NCBI RefSeq assembly: GCF_019679475.1
Contig: NZ_JAIEZP010000001.1
Location: 2,666,001-2,730,000, forward strand
DNA length: 64,000 bases
Reading direction: 5' to 3'
Origin: Hyphomonas sediminis
Lineage (GTDB): Bacteria > Pseudomonadota > Alphaproteobacteria > Caulobacterales > Hyphomonadaceae
Shown here: piece by piece, positions 46,091 to 58,246 of the stretch
Position numbering within the stretch: the stretch's first letter is position 1
How the letters are laid out: each line of letters begins with the position of its first letter
The notes under the pieces: generated by a model
The model's database searches: none
Told to the model about the DNA's origin: nothing
The model's input: only the letters and a program-made list of their open reading frames with translations
Translations under genes and position numbers: made by a program

Positions 46091-46175
46091 TGGTGCGGAT
46101 GAAAGGACTCGAACCTTCACACCTTGCGGCGCTGGAACCTAAATCCAGTGCGTCTACCAATTCCGCCACATCCGC
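46091..46175 (-). tRNA. tRNA-Leu (anticodon UAG)
   Basis: 85 bases on the minus strand. The acceptor stem GCGGATG pairs with CATCCGC, the D-loop has GGTAGACGC, the anticodon stem CTGGA/TCCAG encloses TTTAGGT with anticodon TAG (46139-46141), a long class II variable arm follows, and the T-arm loop is TTCGAGT. The CCA end is encoded (46091-46093). It lies upstream of tig on the same strand. Confidence 0.97.
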
Positions 46176-46324
46176 GTGTGGGGGCTTCCTACGCGAGGCC
46201 GCGGCCAGCCGCAACGGACTTTGGGCGCTTCTGTCGCTATGAATCCACTGCTTGATGTGATTGGCGAGAAAAGACCTGATGGCCATATGGGCAGCAGACC
46301 TCCCTCCTCATCGCGGCTTTTCCC

Positions 46325-46843
46325 ATGCAGACTGACACCACATTCCGCATTGTGCCTATGACGGGCGCACATCTCGCCTCGGTCGTGAAGGTGCAGGCCG
46401 AAGCTTTCACACCCGACCTGCTGGAGACGCCAGCCGTCTTCGCGGATCGGCTGGCGCGGTTTGGCGAGCATTTCCGGGTGGCACTCATGGCGGACCGAAC
46501 GGTCGGCTATCTGGTGTGCTTCCCCTGGAAGCTGGGCGATACGCCGGTGAACAATGAAAATTTCCCCGAGACATTGCCGGATCCCGACTGCTTCTACATC
46601 CACGACATGGCACTGCTGCCAGAGGCACGCGGATCGGGCCTTGCCCGCGCCATGCTGGAGGACGCCTACGCGCAGGCCGACCGGATGGGCTTTGATGCCG
46701 TGAGCCTGGTCGCGGTGGGCCAGTCAGGCAGCTATTGGGACAAGATGGGGTATGTGCCTTACACCGCTGTCAGCCCGGCAAAGCTGCAGCGCATCCTCGA
46801 CATCTATGGCCCCGGCGCGCGCCTGATGGCGCGGCCGATCTGA
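46325..46843 (+). CDS. GNAT-family N-acetyltransferase
   Basis: 172 residues. The acetyl-CoA-binding motif A is MALLPEARGSGLARAMLEDA (with R/Q-x-x-G-x-A), followed by the beta5-alpha4 segment and YWDKMGYVPY near the end. Substrate unknown. It is convergent with nnrD. Confidence 0.85.
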   Translation: MQTDTTFRIVPMTGAHLASVVKVQAEAFTPDLLETPAVFADRLARFGEHFRVALMADRTVGYLVCFPWKLGDTPVNNENFPETLPDPDCFYIHDMALLPEARGSGLARAMLEDAYAQADRMGFDAVSLVAVGQSGSYWDKMGYVPYTAVSPAKLQRILDIYGPGARLMARPI

Positions 46844-46849
46844 CGAGGC

Positions 46850-48292
46850 CTAATCCGTCTCGCCATGTAGCGCACCGAGGATATCGGGCAGCACATGCTC
46901 AATATCTTCCGCGATAAGGCCTGCGCCGAAGCGGCGGCCTGCCTCTCCATGCAGCCAGGCGCCGATGGCGGCGGCCATGAACGTGTCCACGCCCTGCGCC
47001 ATGAAGCCCGCGATAATGCCGGCAAGCACATCGCCTGAACCTGCTGTCGCCAGCCACCGGGTCGCATGCGTGTTGACGACGGCGTTGCCATCGGGCTGGG
47101 CGATTACAGTGTCTGCGCCTTTCAGAAGGACGATGCAGCCAGCCTTTGCGGCAGCGGCGCGGGCAGCCTCCACCTTATTGTCGCTGGTGGTGAGCAGGTC
47201 GCCGAAGAGGCGGGCAAACTCGCCATCATGCGGGGTCATGATGTCCGTTGGCCGGAGCTGTTTGAACAGGGCCGCCGGATCATCGGCAAAAACCGTGAGC
47301 GCGTCAGCATCCAGCAGGACGCGCGCCGGGCTCTTGAGGATGGCTTCGACGTTATGTTTCGTCGCCTCATTGAGCCCTGCCGCCGGGCCGATGACCATTG
47401 CCGTGGAGCGGGCCGCATAGGCGGCAAGATCATCCGCCGTCTGAAAGGGGGCGAGCATGATGGCCGTGAGGTGAGCGGCATGAACACCGGCCGCCTCTGG
47501 CGGGGAGAGCATGGTGACGAGCCCTGCCCCGGCGCGCAGTCCGGCGCGCGCCGTGAGGCGCGCCGCGCCCGTATTCCAGGGGCCGCCGCTGACGACCTTG
47601 AGGTGGCCGCGCTGGTATTTATGGACACCAAAGCCTGGCTGAGGCAGCTGGCCATGCCAGAGCAATGGCGAGTTCTCCATGAGTTTTGTCTGCACAGGCA
47701 CGCCAATATCGACCACCATTATGGCGCCGGAAAAGGCGGACCCCGGCAACAGGACATGGGCCGGACGCAGCGCCGCAAAGGTGATTGTCGCCTCAGCCTG
47801 GAAGGCAGGCCCCAGCGGGCGGGCAGTATAGCCATCTACGCCGGATGGTACGTCCACGGATATTACGCGACCACCGCGCAGGGCAAGCATTGCGGCAGGC
47901 CCCTCCAGAGGACGTGTGAGGCCGGCGCCATAGAGCGCGTCGATGATGAGGTCGGGCTGTGTGCTCAGCGCATCTTCGAGCTTGTGGACTGGACCTTCCC
48001 ACAGGGCGGCGGCCTTGGCGGCGTCACCTGTCAACTCGCTGACCGGATGGGTGCAGTAGACTTCGACCTTGCGCCAGAAACCAGCGAGCTTGGCCGCCGC
48101 AACGAACCCATCGCCGCCATTTCCGCCCGGCCCGCAAAGGACCTGGATGCTCCCATTGGGCCAATGCGCGTGGACAAATTCGGCTACCGCCTCGCCTGCC
48201 CTCTGCATCAGGGTGAACCCGTCGGTTCCGTTGTTGAACACGGCTTGCTCAGCGGCAAGCATCTCCTGCGGTGTCAGAATAGGCCTTCCCAT
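46850..48292 (-). CDS. nnrD: Bifunctional NAD(P)H-hydrate epimerase / ADP- or ATP-dependent NAD(P)H-hydrate dehydratase
   Basis: 480 residues. The N-terminal YjeF-N epimerase half (about 1-215) has GPGGNGGDGFVAAA and DALYGAGLTRP. The C-terminal ribokinase-like dehydratase half has MTPHDGEFARLFG, CIVLLKGADTV and the catalytic Asp in GSGDVLAGIIAGF. It repairs hydrated NADH and NADPH. ATG 48292 has GAGG upstream. It lies 7 bases after the histidine phosphatase gene. Confidence 0.94.
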   Translation of the reverse strand: MGRPILTPQEMLAAEQAVFNNGTDGFTLMQRAGEAVAEFVHAHWPNGSIQVLCGPGGNGGDGFVAAAKLAGFWRKVEVYCTHPVSELTGDAAKAAALWEGPVHKLEDALSTQPDLIIDALYGAGLTRPLEGPAAMLALRGGRVISVDVPSGVDGYTARPLGPAFQAEATITFAALRPAHVLLPGSAFSGAIMVVDIGVPVQTKLMENSPLLWHGQLPQPGFGVHKYQRGHLKVVSGGPWNTGAARLTARAGLRAGAGLVTMLSPPEAAGVHAAHLTAIMLAPFQTADDLAAYAARSTAMVIGPAAGLNEATKHNVEAILKSPARVLLDADALTVFADDPAALFKQLRPTDIMTPHDGEFARLFGDLLTTSDNKVEAARAAAAKAGCIVLLKGADTVIAQPDGNAVVNTHATRWLATAGSGDVLAGIIAGFMAQGVDTFMAAAIGAWLHGEAGRRFGAGLIAEDIEHVLPDILGALHGETD

Positions 48293-48299
48293 GAAGGCC

Positions 48300-48839
48300 T
48301 CATAGCACGCGGGTTGCGGATTCGCTCCCGTATTCTGCAACGCGCAAGACGCCGCCCCGGCGCTCGAGCCGCGTGACCGAACAATGGCCCGGACGGAAGA
48401 CCGTCACGCGGTCGTCCCCTTCCAACGCGCCGACCAGCGCATTGATCGCCACGAAATGCGAAAAGACGGCCATGCCATCGGGCAATGCCGACACAGCATT
48501 CGCCATGCGCTGGCGCCAGGCGACAAATTCCGGCCCGGCTTCAGTCCATGTGCCAGCCATAAGTCCGCGCAGCCAGGAGACACGGTCGGCAATACCGTCC
48601 GGCGTCGAAATCTCGGAGACCTCCGGCATGACACGCGCGACAAGGCCGGCCTGCGCTTCGAAGGGCTGCGCGGTTTCACGGCAGCGCTGCATCGGGCTGG
48701 TTACGGCGCGGGCGGCGCCCGCACGTGAGAGAATATCGGCCGCGGCAACCGCCTGCCCCTTACCGAGATCGCTGAGGCCAGGATCGGGATGGTCACCCCA
48801 GCTGGCGGCGGCTTCGCCGTGACGGATCAGGAAGATCAC
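48300..48839 (-). CDS. Histidine phosphatase family protein (phosphoglycerate mutase-like)
   Basis: 179 residues. The phosphoacceptor RHGE is at the N-terminus, the second arginine region is SPMQRCRETA, and a catalytic His lies in VFSHFVAINALVGA. Substrate cannot be told. It overlaps the upstream COQ4-like gene by 4 bases and precedes nnrD, so a small operon is likely. Confidence 0.88.
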   Translation of the reverse strand: MIFLIRHGEAAASWGDHPDPGLSDLGKGQAVAAADILSRAGAARAVTSPMQRCRETAQPFEAQAGLVARVMPEVSEISTPDGIADRVSWLRGLMAGTWTEAGPEFVAWRQRMANAVSALPDGMAVFSHFVAINALVGALEGDDRVTVFRPGHCSVTRLERRGGVLRVAEYGSESATRVL

Positions 48840-49654
48840 GCGGCGGCCTGCGCCGGCGCCTTACCGGCATCTTCAAGCTGGGTGGCAGCGGTGTAGCCAT
48901 GGGCCGTAAGGATTTCGAGCGCGCGGCGGTAGGCGGCCGGCGGCTTGATGCCAAGACGCTCGCGCGCGGCTTCCAGCGGTTCTTTCATGAGTTCTACGAT
49001 ATCCTGACGCATGATTCTCTGAGCAGCCGCACCGTTGCGCTTACCCTCCCAGAAACAATCCATGATTCGTGCAGACTTGGGCGCGTTTTTTGCAATCGTC
49101 CGGCAGCCCATGAAGGCAATGAACAGAACGCCATTGCCGGGGTTCTGGCTGTAGGTAAAGGCGAGCAGCGAGGCTTCGCCGAGTGCGTCACGGTTGTAGC
49201 CAGACAGGACGTGAAAGAGATCGTGCGTGTCGCGCAGGCGATTGCCAAACCAGAGATAGTCGTCGTCGTAATCAGCAACGCCGGCACGATGCTTGGCGCT
49301 CTCCTCAACGAGGCCCTGGGCGGTGAGACCTTCCCGCTCCATGAACTCGACATAGGCGCGTCCGACAGTGCCTTCCGGCAGCGCTTTGATCCAGGAATGA
49401 TCGTCCAGGACTGGCGGCAGATAAGTACGCTCCTTCAGGAGGCGGTATCCCTCCGGGCTCTTCACAAAGGCGGCAAAGTTCTTTTCGAAGGAACGGCCAT
49501 TCAGCGCTTCGATAATGTGGAATACCTGTTCGGTGTCTTCCTTGTTGGCGATCAGCTTCTGCATGTGATGCCACGCCTTGATCGGCTGGAAACGGGACCG
49601 TTTCCGCTCCGGATGAACATTGATATCAAGATCACCAAACGCCATTTCGATCAT
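48836..49654 (-). CDS. COQ4-family protein, ubiquinone biosynthesis
   Basis: About 272 residues. The COQ4 metal motif HDxxHx11E is exact in THDLFHVLSGYNRDALGEA. COQ4 acts in ubiquinone synthesis and has been linked to the C1 decarboxylation/hydroxylation of the ring. The start is ambiguous: ATG 49654 or ATG 49645, which has GGGGA 9 bases upstream. A TGACGC palindrome lies about 55 bases upstream. Bacterial copies often lie apart from other ubi genes, as here. Confidence 0.88.
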   Translation of the reverse strand: MIEMAFGDLDINVHPERKRSRFQPIKAWHHMQKLIANKEDTEQVFHIIEALNGRSFEKNFAAFVKSPEGYRLLKERTYLPPVLDDHSWIKALPEGTVGRAYVEFMEREGLTAQGLVEESAKHRAGVADYDDDYLWFGNRLRDTHDLFHVLSGYNRDALGEASLLAFTYSQNPGNGVLFIAFMGCRTIAKNAPKSARIMDCFWEGKRNGAAAQRIMRQDIVELMKEPLEAARERLGIKPPAAYRRALEILTAHGYTAATQLEDAGKAPAQAAA

Positions 49655-49709
49655 TCCCCACACTTCATAAGGTTGACGCGACGTAGCACAATCTGGCGTC
49701 GCCAAAAAG

Positions 49710-49723
49710 TGACGCTAGCGTCA
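49710..49723. promoter_or_regulatory. Palindrome TGACGC-TA-GCGTCA between the COQ4-like gene and glnB
   Basis: A perfect 14-base palindrome 55-65 bases before the COQ4-like start. The divergent glnB start is 172 bases away, so the COQ4 side is the likelier target. It is the third copy of the shared core. Confidence 0.5.
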
Positions 49724-49862
49724 TTTTCCTGCTTTTCCGTGAAAATCCGAGTGCCCACCGTTTAATCACCGATGCCCAATTTTTAATCTTGTAATCGCGC
49801 CTGACCAAAATGGTGGAGCCCCCCTATCGCTTCAGGCGGGAACACCTCATACGCACGAATAG

Positions 49863-50234
<372 letters not shown>

Positions 50235-50313
50235 TCGATCCCTGCGGGACCAGCAAGCGACCGGCCCCGCAAAACACCCCGCACCGAAGAAAACCTCATA
50301 GAAGGCAAAAAAA

Positions 50314-51717
<1,404 letters not shown>

Positions 51718-51743
51718 TACGCGGGGTATCAGTTCTGGGGCAG

Positions 51744-51773
51744 AGGCCGGCATGTTCGCATGCCGGCCTTTTC
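51744..51773 (+). terminator. Rho-independent terminator after glnA
   Basis: An 11 bp stem AGGCCGGCATG with loop TTCG is followed by TTTTC. It lies 27 bases beyond the glnA stop. Confidence 0.92.
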
Positions 51774-51804
51774 TCTGCCTTAAAGCCATGCCACCGCTGA
51801 GTGC

Positions 51805-52728
51805 ATGACACTTCTCAAGCTGACGCTCTATTATGGCGCCCACGCCTTCTGGCCATTTGCGCTTGCTTGTCTCTGGGTGGCGTTGCGCGGCCGCGGATGG
51901 CTGCGCTACGCGGCGATGGGCGCGCTGCTGCTCTCGCTACCGCTTGCCTGGGCACGCTTTGCCGAACCACGCCTGCTGACGGTGCACCGCGAAACGATCC
52001 TGCTGCCGGGAGCGAATTCATCCTCCCCTGCCATCCGCATTGCGCTCTTTGGCGACCCACACATTGGCATTTTCAAGAATGCGATGCCGATTGAGCGGAT
52101 CGTGGCGCAGATCAATGCCGAAGGTGTTGATGCCGTGTTCCTGGCCGGAGACCTGACCTATCATCCGGAGCCGGAGGATATTCCCGAGGACTTCGCTGCG
52201 CTGGCAACACTCGATGCGCCGCTCTTCGCTGTGCTCGGCAATCATGATGTCGGCTTTCCCGGAGAAAACCTGACCGAGCCGCTGATGCGGATGTTCCAGG
52301 AAACCAGAGCGCGCGTGGCACACAACCGCGCCATCGACACAGAAATCGCGGGACACCGCATAATCGTTGCCGGGGCCTCAGACCTTTGGGAACGCCAGCA
52401 GGATTTCGGCTTCAGCGCCAGCCTGCCAGATGGCGTGCCTGTTCTGCTGCTGACACATAATCCGGATACGGCGCTGACTGTACCGGAAGACTTCCGCTAT
52501 GACCTGATGCTGGCCGGACATACGCATGGCGGCCAGGTTCGCATTCCGGGGCTTTACCAAAAGGTGCTGCCGGTTACCGGACCGTTCGACAAGGAGCTGC
52601 ACCGGTTTCAGTCCCCCAGCGGGGAGCGGCTGGTCTATGTGACAACGGGGACCGGCATGGTCGGCGTGCCGCTGCGCTTCCTGATGCCGCCGAGGATCGA
52701 CGTCCTAACCGTGCACCTGCCTGAATAG
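51805..52728 (+). CDS. Metallophosphoesterase, membrane-anchored
   Basis: 307 residues. Two N-terminal hydrophobic helices precede the calcineurin-like domain: FGDPHIG, AGDLTY, LGNHDVG, LLTHNPD and AGHTHGGQVRIPG. These are the complete metal ligands. Its layout resembles the YkuE/YaeI group of lipid- or nucleotide-phosphate phosphoesterases. Substrate unknown. It follows the glnA terminator and converges on the next gene. Confidence 0.9.
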   Translation: MTLLKLTLYYGAHAFWPFALACLWVALRGRGWLRYAAMGALLLSLPLAWARFAEPRLLTVHRETILLPGANSSSPAIRIALFGDPHIGIFKNAMPIERIVAQINAEGVDAVFLAGDLTYHPEPEDIPEDFAALATLDAPLFAVLGNHDVGFPGENLTEPLMRMFQETRARVAHNRAIDTEIAGHRIIVAGASDLWERQQDFGFSASLPDGVPVLLLTHNPDTALTVPEDFRYDLMLAGHTHGGQVRIPGLYQKVLPVTGPFDKELHRFQSPSGERLVYVTTGTGMVGVPLRFLMPPRIDVLTVHLPE

Positions 52729-52734
52729 TGCTGT

Positions 52735-53787
52735 CTAGAGATTTGCGCTGCCCTCAGCCGCGCCCGTATCCGGCGGCGGCATCGCCGACCGTCCCCGGGA
52801 TTTCTCAGATTCCCTGTGCGCCGGATCCATGTAAGGAACAAGCGCGAAGGCTTTCTCCATGCTGCCAGATAAAGCATCCGGATCGATGTCCGGGCGCGTG
52901 GACTGATAGATCACCGACCCCATGGCGGAAACAAATCGCGCGCGCACTTCCTCTGTATCCTGATATTCTTTCAGGAGTTTCTTTTCACGCTCGCTGAAAT
53001 ACGGATTTCCCGCCATCTGCCGCTTGTAGGCAGCGATTTCGCGAACCGCCCGATCAGATTCAGTGCGCATCCCTTTGACGGATTCGACCAAAGCTGCTGT
53101 GGCTTGCCCGACTGCATCCCCCGGAGCTGACAGCCCCATGGTAAACTCCAACTGACGCACGCGAACGATTGATCGGAGCGATTCCTTGTCCGCCCGCAGC
53201 GCGTGAACCATGATGGGATGTCCACCCTCCACATGAGCCGCTTCGATTTCAACGACAAAATCATTGATCAGCGCGAGTTCATCCAAAAGCGCAACCACCG
53301 CAAGTAGCCCTTGATCGCGCGCAATGGCATCACCGCTCAACGATGCCTCAAAGTTTGAGATGATCGCATCGGACATGCCCCGAAGTTCACCGGCACGCAT
53401 CTTGGGATCACCAACCTTGCCAATCAGCTCAGAGGCCAAACGATTGGTGGTAACTGGACGGTCTGGCAGCGCCTCAATCATCCAGACCGCGTTTTCATGG
53501 ATCATCCCGAGGCGCGAGCGCGCCGTTTCAATCGCCGTGATTGCCTGACTTTGATAGCTTTCTTCGCTAGGAGCATCGCTGGTGAGAGCGATCGTCACAT
53601 CAAAGATTGGCTCCAGCATCCCGACGAAATTCTGCATGGAAAGACCGGCCTGCGACAGCCAAAGGGATTCCGCCGAGTAACGCTCGATCGCCTGTGCCGA
53701 CGTGACCTGGCTGGGCAATTGAGGCGCCCCGGCAAAAAGCACCACCGCGCCCATCGCAAAACGGCAAATGATCGACCTGACCAACAC
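52735..53787 (-). CDS. Secreted protein of unknown function, helical
   Basis: About 350 residues. A signal peptide (VRSIICRFAMGAVVLFAGAPQL, cleavage near TSAQA) is followed by a mostly helical mature part with many Glu/Arg residues and no cysteine beyond the signal. I recognise no family. A GTG at 53787 is preferred because AGAGGGGG lies 6 bases upstream and it puts the signal at the N-terminus; the frame is open to 53820 (ATG). It faces the metallophosphoesterase tail. Confidence 0.65.
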   Translation of the reverse strand: MLVRSIICRFAMGAVVLFAGAPQLPSQVTSAQAIERYSAESLWLSQAGLSMQNFVGMLEPIFDVTIALTSDAPSEESYQSQAITAIETARSRLGMIHENAVWMIEALPDRPVTTNRLASELIGKVGDPKMRAGELRGMSDAIISNFEASLSGDAIARDQGLLAVVALLDELALINDFVVEIEAAHVEGGHPIMVHALRADKESLRSIVRVRQLEFTMGLSAPGDAVGQATAALVESVKGMRTESDRAVREIAAYKRQMAGNPYFSEREKKLLKEYQDTEEVRARFVSAMGSVIYQSTRPDIDPDALSGSMEKAFALVPYMDPAHRESEKSRGRSAMPPPDTGAAEGSANL

Positions 53788-53875
53788 CTGAGCCCCCTCT
53801 AGCGCACCTTGGTCTATCATTCTGGCGGAGTTTACGCGTCAACCCAAGCGAAAACCCAAACCGGGAATGCGACAA

Positions 53876-53908
53876 AAGAAAACCCCGGCGCAGGGGCCGG
53901 GGGTTTCC
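53876..53908 (-). terminator. Rho-independent terminator for clpX
   Basis: Read on the minus strand, AAACCCCCGGC pairs with GCCGGGGTTT (one bulge) and is followed by TCTTTTG. It lies just beyond the clpX stop. Confidence 0.8.
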
Positions 53909-53934
53909 TAACTAATCTCAAGGAAAACAGACGA

Positions 53935-55197
<1,263 letters not shown>

Positions 55198-55323
55198 GCG
55201 GTCCTCATTGCCGTACAAGGTTTAACATGGGCTTTAAGGCCCACCGGAGTACGGTTCCTTTTTAAACAATATAGTTGTTCGCCTGCCCTGCAAGGGCTGG
55301 GCCGCACCTTGAAAGAACGCGGA

Positions 55324-55947
55324 TTATTTATCGTCTTCAGCGGTGCGGCGTTCATAGACCTTGTCGACGATCCCGAACTCCATGGCTTCTTCAGCCGTAA
55401 GGAAGGTGTCGCGATCGAGCGTTCTCTCGACTTTTTCGTAAGGTTGACCGGTATGCTTAACGTAGATGTTGTTCAGCCGGCGCTTGAGTTCGATGATTTC
55501 CTCGGCATGGCGCTCGATATCGGTCGCAACGCCGGAATAGCCACCCGAAGGCTGGTGGAGCATGACACGGGCGTTCGGAAGGGCGATACGCATCCCCTTC
55601 TCACCTGCCGCCAGAAGCAGCGACCCCATGGACGCTGCCTGCCCAATGCAGACCGTCGAGATCGGGCAGCGGACGTATTGCATGGTGTCGTAGATCGCCA
55701 GGCCGGAGGAGACGTATCCGCCGGGGCTGTTGATATACATGGCGATTTCGCGCTTCGGGTTCTCGGATTCGAGGAACAGGAGCTGCGAAGTGATCAGCGC
55801 CGCGACGCCATCATCGATACCGCCGGTGACGAAAATGATCCGTTCCTTGAGGAGACGGGAGAAGATGTCGAACGCGCGCTCACCGCGGCTCGTCTGCTCG
55901 ACGACCATCGGGACAAGGTTGAGAGCGGTCTGATAAGATGTCGACAT
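55324..55947 (-). CDS. clpP: ClpP peptidase
   Basis: 207-residue serine peptidase. The triad is Ser in [13 protein letters not shown], His in [11 protein letters not shown] and Asp in the C-terminal [12 protein letters not shown]. It is upstream of clpX by about 126 bases on the same strand. A short propeptide precedes VPMVVEQT. Confidence 0.97.
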   Translation of the reverse strand: MSTSYQTALNLVPMVVEQTSRGERAFDIFSRLLKERIIFVTGGIDDGVAALITSQLLFLESENPKREIAMYINSPGGYVSSGLAIYDTMQYVRCPISTVCIGQAASMGSLLLAAGEKGMRIALPNARVMLHQPSGGYSGVATDIERHAEEIIELKRRLNNIYVKHTGQPYEKVERTLDRDTFLTAEEAMEFGIVDKVYERRTAEDDK

Positions 55948-56121
55948 TTAAAATGGCCTTGTGGATCAGGGCTGAATCGCCACCTGCAGGATTGGCAGAT
56001 GCCCTTATATTTGTCCATTCGCCGCCCACCGCAAGGCCGCGCCTGCTGTGGAATAGCCTGTAATTGCTAACGCAACTGCCTCGCGGCGAAACCACTTGCG
56101 TAACGGCAAGCCGCCGGCGCC

Positions 56122-56511
56122 CTATTCCGTCGCTGCAATCTTCCGCCGCCCCATAAGGCGCAGCGTGATGTTACGGCCCATGCGAAGCACTGGGTACAGC
56201 AAGCGAGACGCCGTGCGCGAGGCAAAAACACGGGCCATGATGGCGTTGAAAAAGCCGGCGCCCGTGCTCATCAGCGCGAGGCGGTGCATACATTCGGGGC
56301 CGGAATAGATCTCCCCGTGTATGATCAGCGCCATTTCCTGGTCGAAATCGATGCCCTGGGACACCGCATACAGGACTGCCGGATGATCCTCCCGCGCGCT
56401 GATGAGCTGTACCGGGCCCACAGCATCGCGCAGACGCAGCAGCTTCACATATTCGGAGCAAAACGGGCATTCGCCGTCATAAACGATGAAAGTTCCCTGA
56501 TCAGCGAACAT
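56122..56511 (-). CDS. DCC-family (DUF393) thiol-disulfide oxidoreductase-like protein
   Basis: 129 residues with the family motif YDGECPFCSEYVKLLRLRD, whose CxxC is thioredoxin-like. It overlaps the upstream HTTM gene by 11 bases. DCC proteins often pair with HTTM membrane proteins. Reaction unknown. Confidence 0.88.
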   Translation of the reverse strand: MFADQGTFIVYDGECPFCSEYVKLLRLRDAVGPVQLISAREDHPAVLYAVSQGIDFDQEMALIIHGEIYSGPECMHRLALMSTGAGFFNAIMARVFASRTASRLLYPVLRMGRNITLRLMGRRKIAATE

Positions 56512-58138
56512 CGACGTACTCCGTATCCCGCGCCAGCACCCGCTTTTCGACGTGGCCCTTCACGAGCTTGTGGCAGCTGGATTCGATCACCTGCTGGTAG
56601 CCAACAACATCATGCAGAGAAAGCGCATTGAATTCAGGGTACAGGAACGGATTGCTCGGGTGGTGGTGCACATGAAAATAGTAGCTGCCTTTGCCGAATG
56701 CATCCTCACGGGCCAGCATTTTCTCATGGTGCGCCACGATGAACCGCCGCATGCGCTCCTGCCGCGCCAGGCGCGCCTCTTCGGTTTCCAACGGAAGCCG
56801 GTCAGTCAGCGATGATGGCGAGATGCAGCGCCCGTCTGCCTCATTGCGCTCCACGGAGTCTGAAGATGCGAGCATGGTGTGATCATACTGCCCTTCCACT
56901 GCCTGGGAACCGAAGTAAGCGTGGGACATCGAATAGGAGTGGCTGTTGAAGAAGGCCGAGGGAACCTTCACGGCGCGACCATCTTCCGTGACGGCCTCGA
57001 AATAGACCTGCCGGGCATCGGCGACATCGAACCAGGCCAGGAATGCAGCTTCATTGAGATGCAGCGCCGGCGCCCCAAGGAAGATGGTTGCGACACAGGC
57101 AAGCTTGGTGCGCCAACTGAGCCCCTCCTTTGAAGTCCGCGCAGCCCACCAGACGGTGATGTTGTTCCAAACCCAGGGCCAGAAAAACAGGCCGCCAAGC
57201 ACGTAGATACCAATGTGCAGCAGCTCGTACATGACCGAAGCGACCTTCAGCCAGCTGACGCGGAAGACGCAAACGATTGCAAACAGCTGTGCGACCACGA
57301 TCACCAGGTTCATCGGCACATGGACAAAGCGGAAGACCTGATAGGCGAGCTCCGTGAGCCACGGGATGTGCCCGATCGGCAGGATACCGCTTTCGATCGT
57401 ATAAGGGATCTGATTGTAGGTTTGGTTCTCGAATATCCAGTACCATGGCGTCGGACCAGCAACGACCTTTGCAAAACCGGACCAGAAATAGTTCGCAAGG
57501 TGAAGACCGAAAACAACGCCAACAATCTCGTTCTGGCGATCCGTATGCCCAAGCCAGGGATGGATACGAGGGCCAACCGTGACGGCCATCAATCCGAACA
57601 CACCCAGGTAAAGCGCCATATCCAGCATGTAGCGGATGTCCAGGAACGACATTTCCAGGCCGGAAATCTGCGTCACCAGCATTCGCGTCGAGATCAGGTA
57701 TATTGCCGTCGGCACGATGAACGATGGGCGGAACCAGGCGACCAAGGAGAGGGCAAGGGCCAAGAAATAGGCCGTGTTCACGTAGGCAACTTCGCGGGCA
57801 GCATTCTCAACTTGCGCCAAAGTGTAGTCAGGACGTTCCACGATGAGCAGGACCGTCAATCCGACAGCCGAAGCGCGCAGGCATGCCGCCATAATGGCCG
57901 TCAGACTTGAATACCGTGTTCGCACAAGCGCCAACGCAAACACGATGGCGGCCGCCAAAGGCATATACAGCCGCCAATTGCCCGGAACCCAGTTAGGGTA
58001 GAACTTGGGTAGCACATTGTGAAAAAGCGCCAGAATCAACAGTGTGCCGGCGACAAAACCGAGCGATGCGCCTGCCGGTTTCCAGTTAATCTGCCGTTGC
58101 AGCAGATCATCCGCATTAATGTTGTCCCAAACTGACAC
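56501..58138 (-). CDS. HTTM-domain membrane protein
   Basis: 545 residues with about ten hydrophobic helices from residue 22 to 365, then a soluble region of about 180 residues rich in His near its C-terminus (YYFHVHHHPSNPF). The helix pattern and the following DCC gene match the HTTM group related to vitamin-K-dependent gamma-carboxylase. The start is GTG at 58138. Function unknown; a membrane redox or carboxylation role with the DCC partner is inference. Confidence 0.8.
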   Translation of the reverse strand: MSVWDNINADDLLQRQINWKPAGASLGFVAGTLLILALFHNVLPKFYPNWVPGNWRLYMPLAAAIVFALALVRTRYSSLTAIMAACLRASAVGLTVLLIVERPDYTLAQVENAAREVAYVNTAYFLALALSLVAWFRPSFIVPTAIYLISTRMLVTQISGLEMSFLDIRYMLDMALYLGVFGLMAVTVGPRIHPWLGHTDRQNEIVGVVFGLHLANYFWSGFAKVVAGPTPWYWIFENQTYNQIPYTIESGILPIGHIPWLTELAYQVFRFVHVPMNLVIVVAQLFAIVCVFRVSWLKVASVMYELLHIGIYVLGGLFFWPWVWNNITVWWAARTSKEGLSWRTKLACVATIFLGAPALHLNEAAFLAWFDVADARQVYFEAVTEDGRAVKVPSAFFNSHSYSMSHAYFGSQAVEGQYDHTMLASSDSVERNEADGRCISPSSLTDRLPLETEEARLARQERMRRFIVAHHEKMLAREDAFGKGSYYFHVHHHPSNPFLYPEFNALSLHDVVGYQQVIESSCHKLVKGHVEKRVLARDTEYVDVR

Positions 58139-58246
58139 GCCACGGCACCTTGAAAGGCAAATTCGCCTTGGAGGTTCGCAAATTACATGCCTTGTCAGGC
58201 GAATAATGCTGAAGGGCTCACCCGACAGACTAACTCGAGAATAGGC

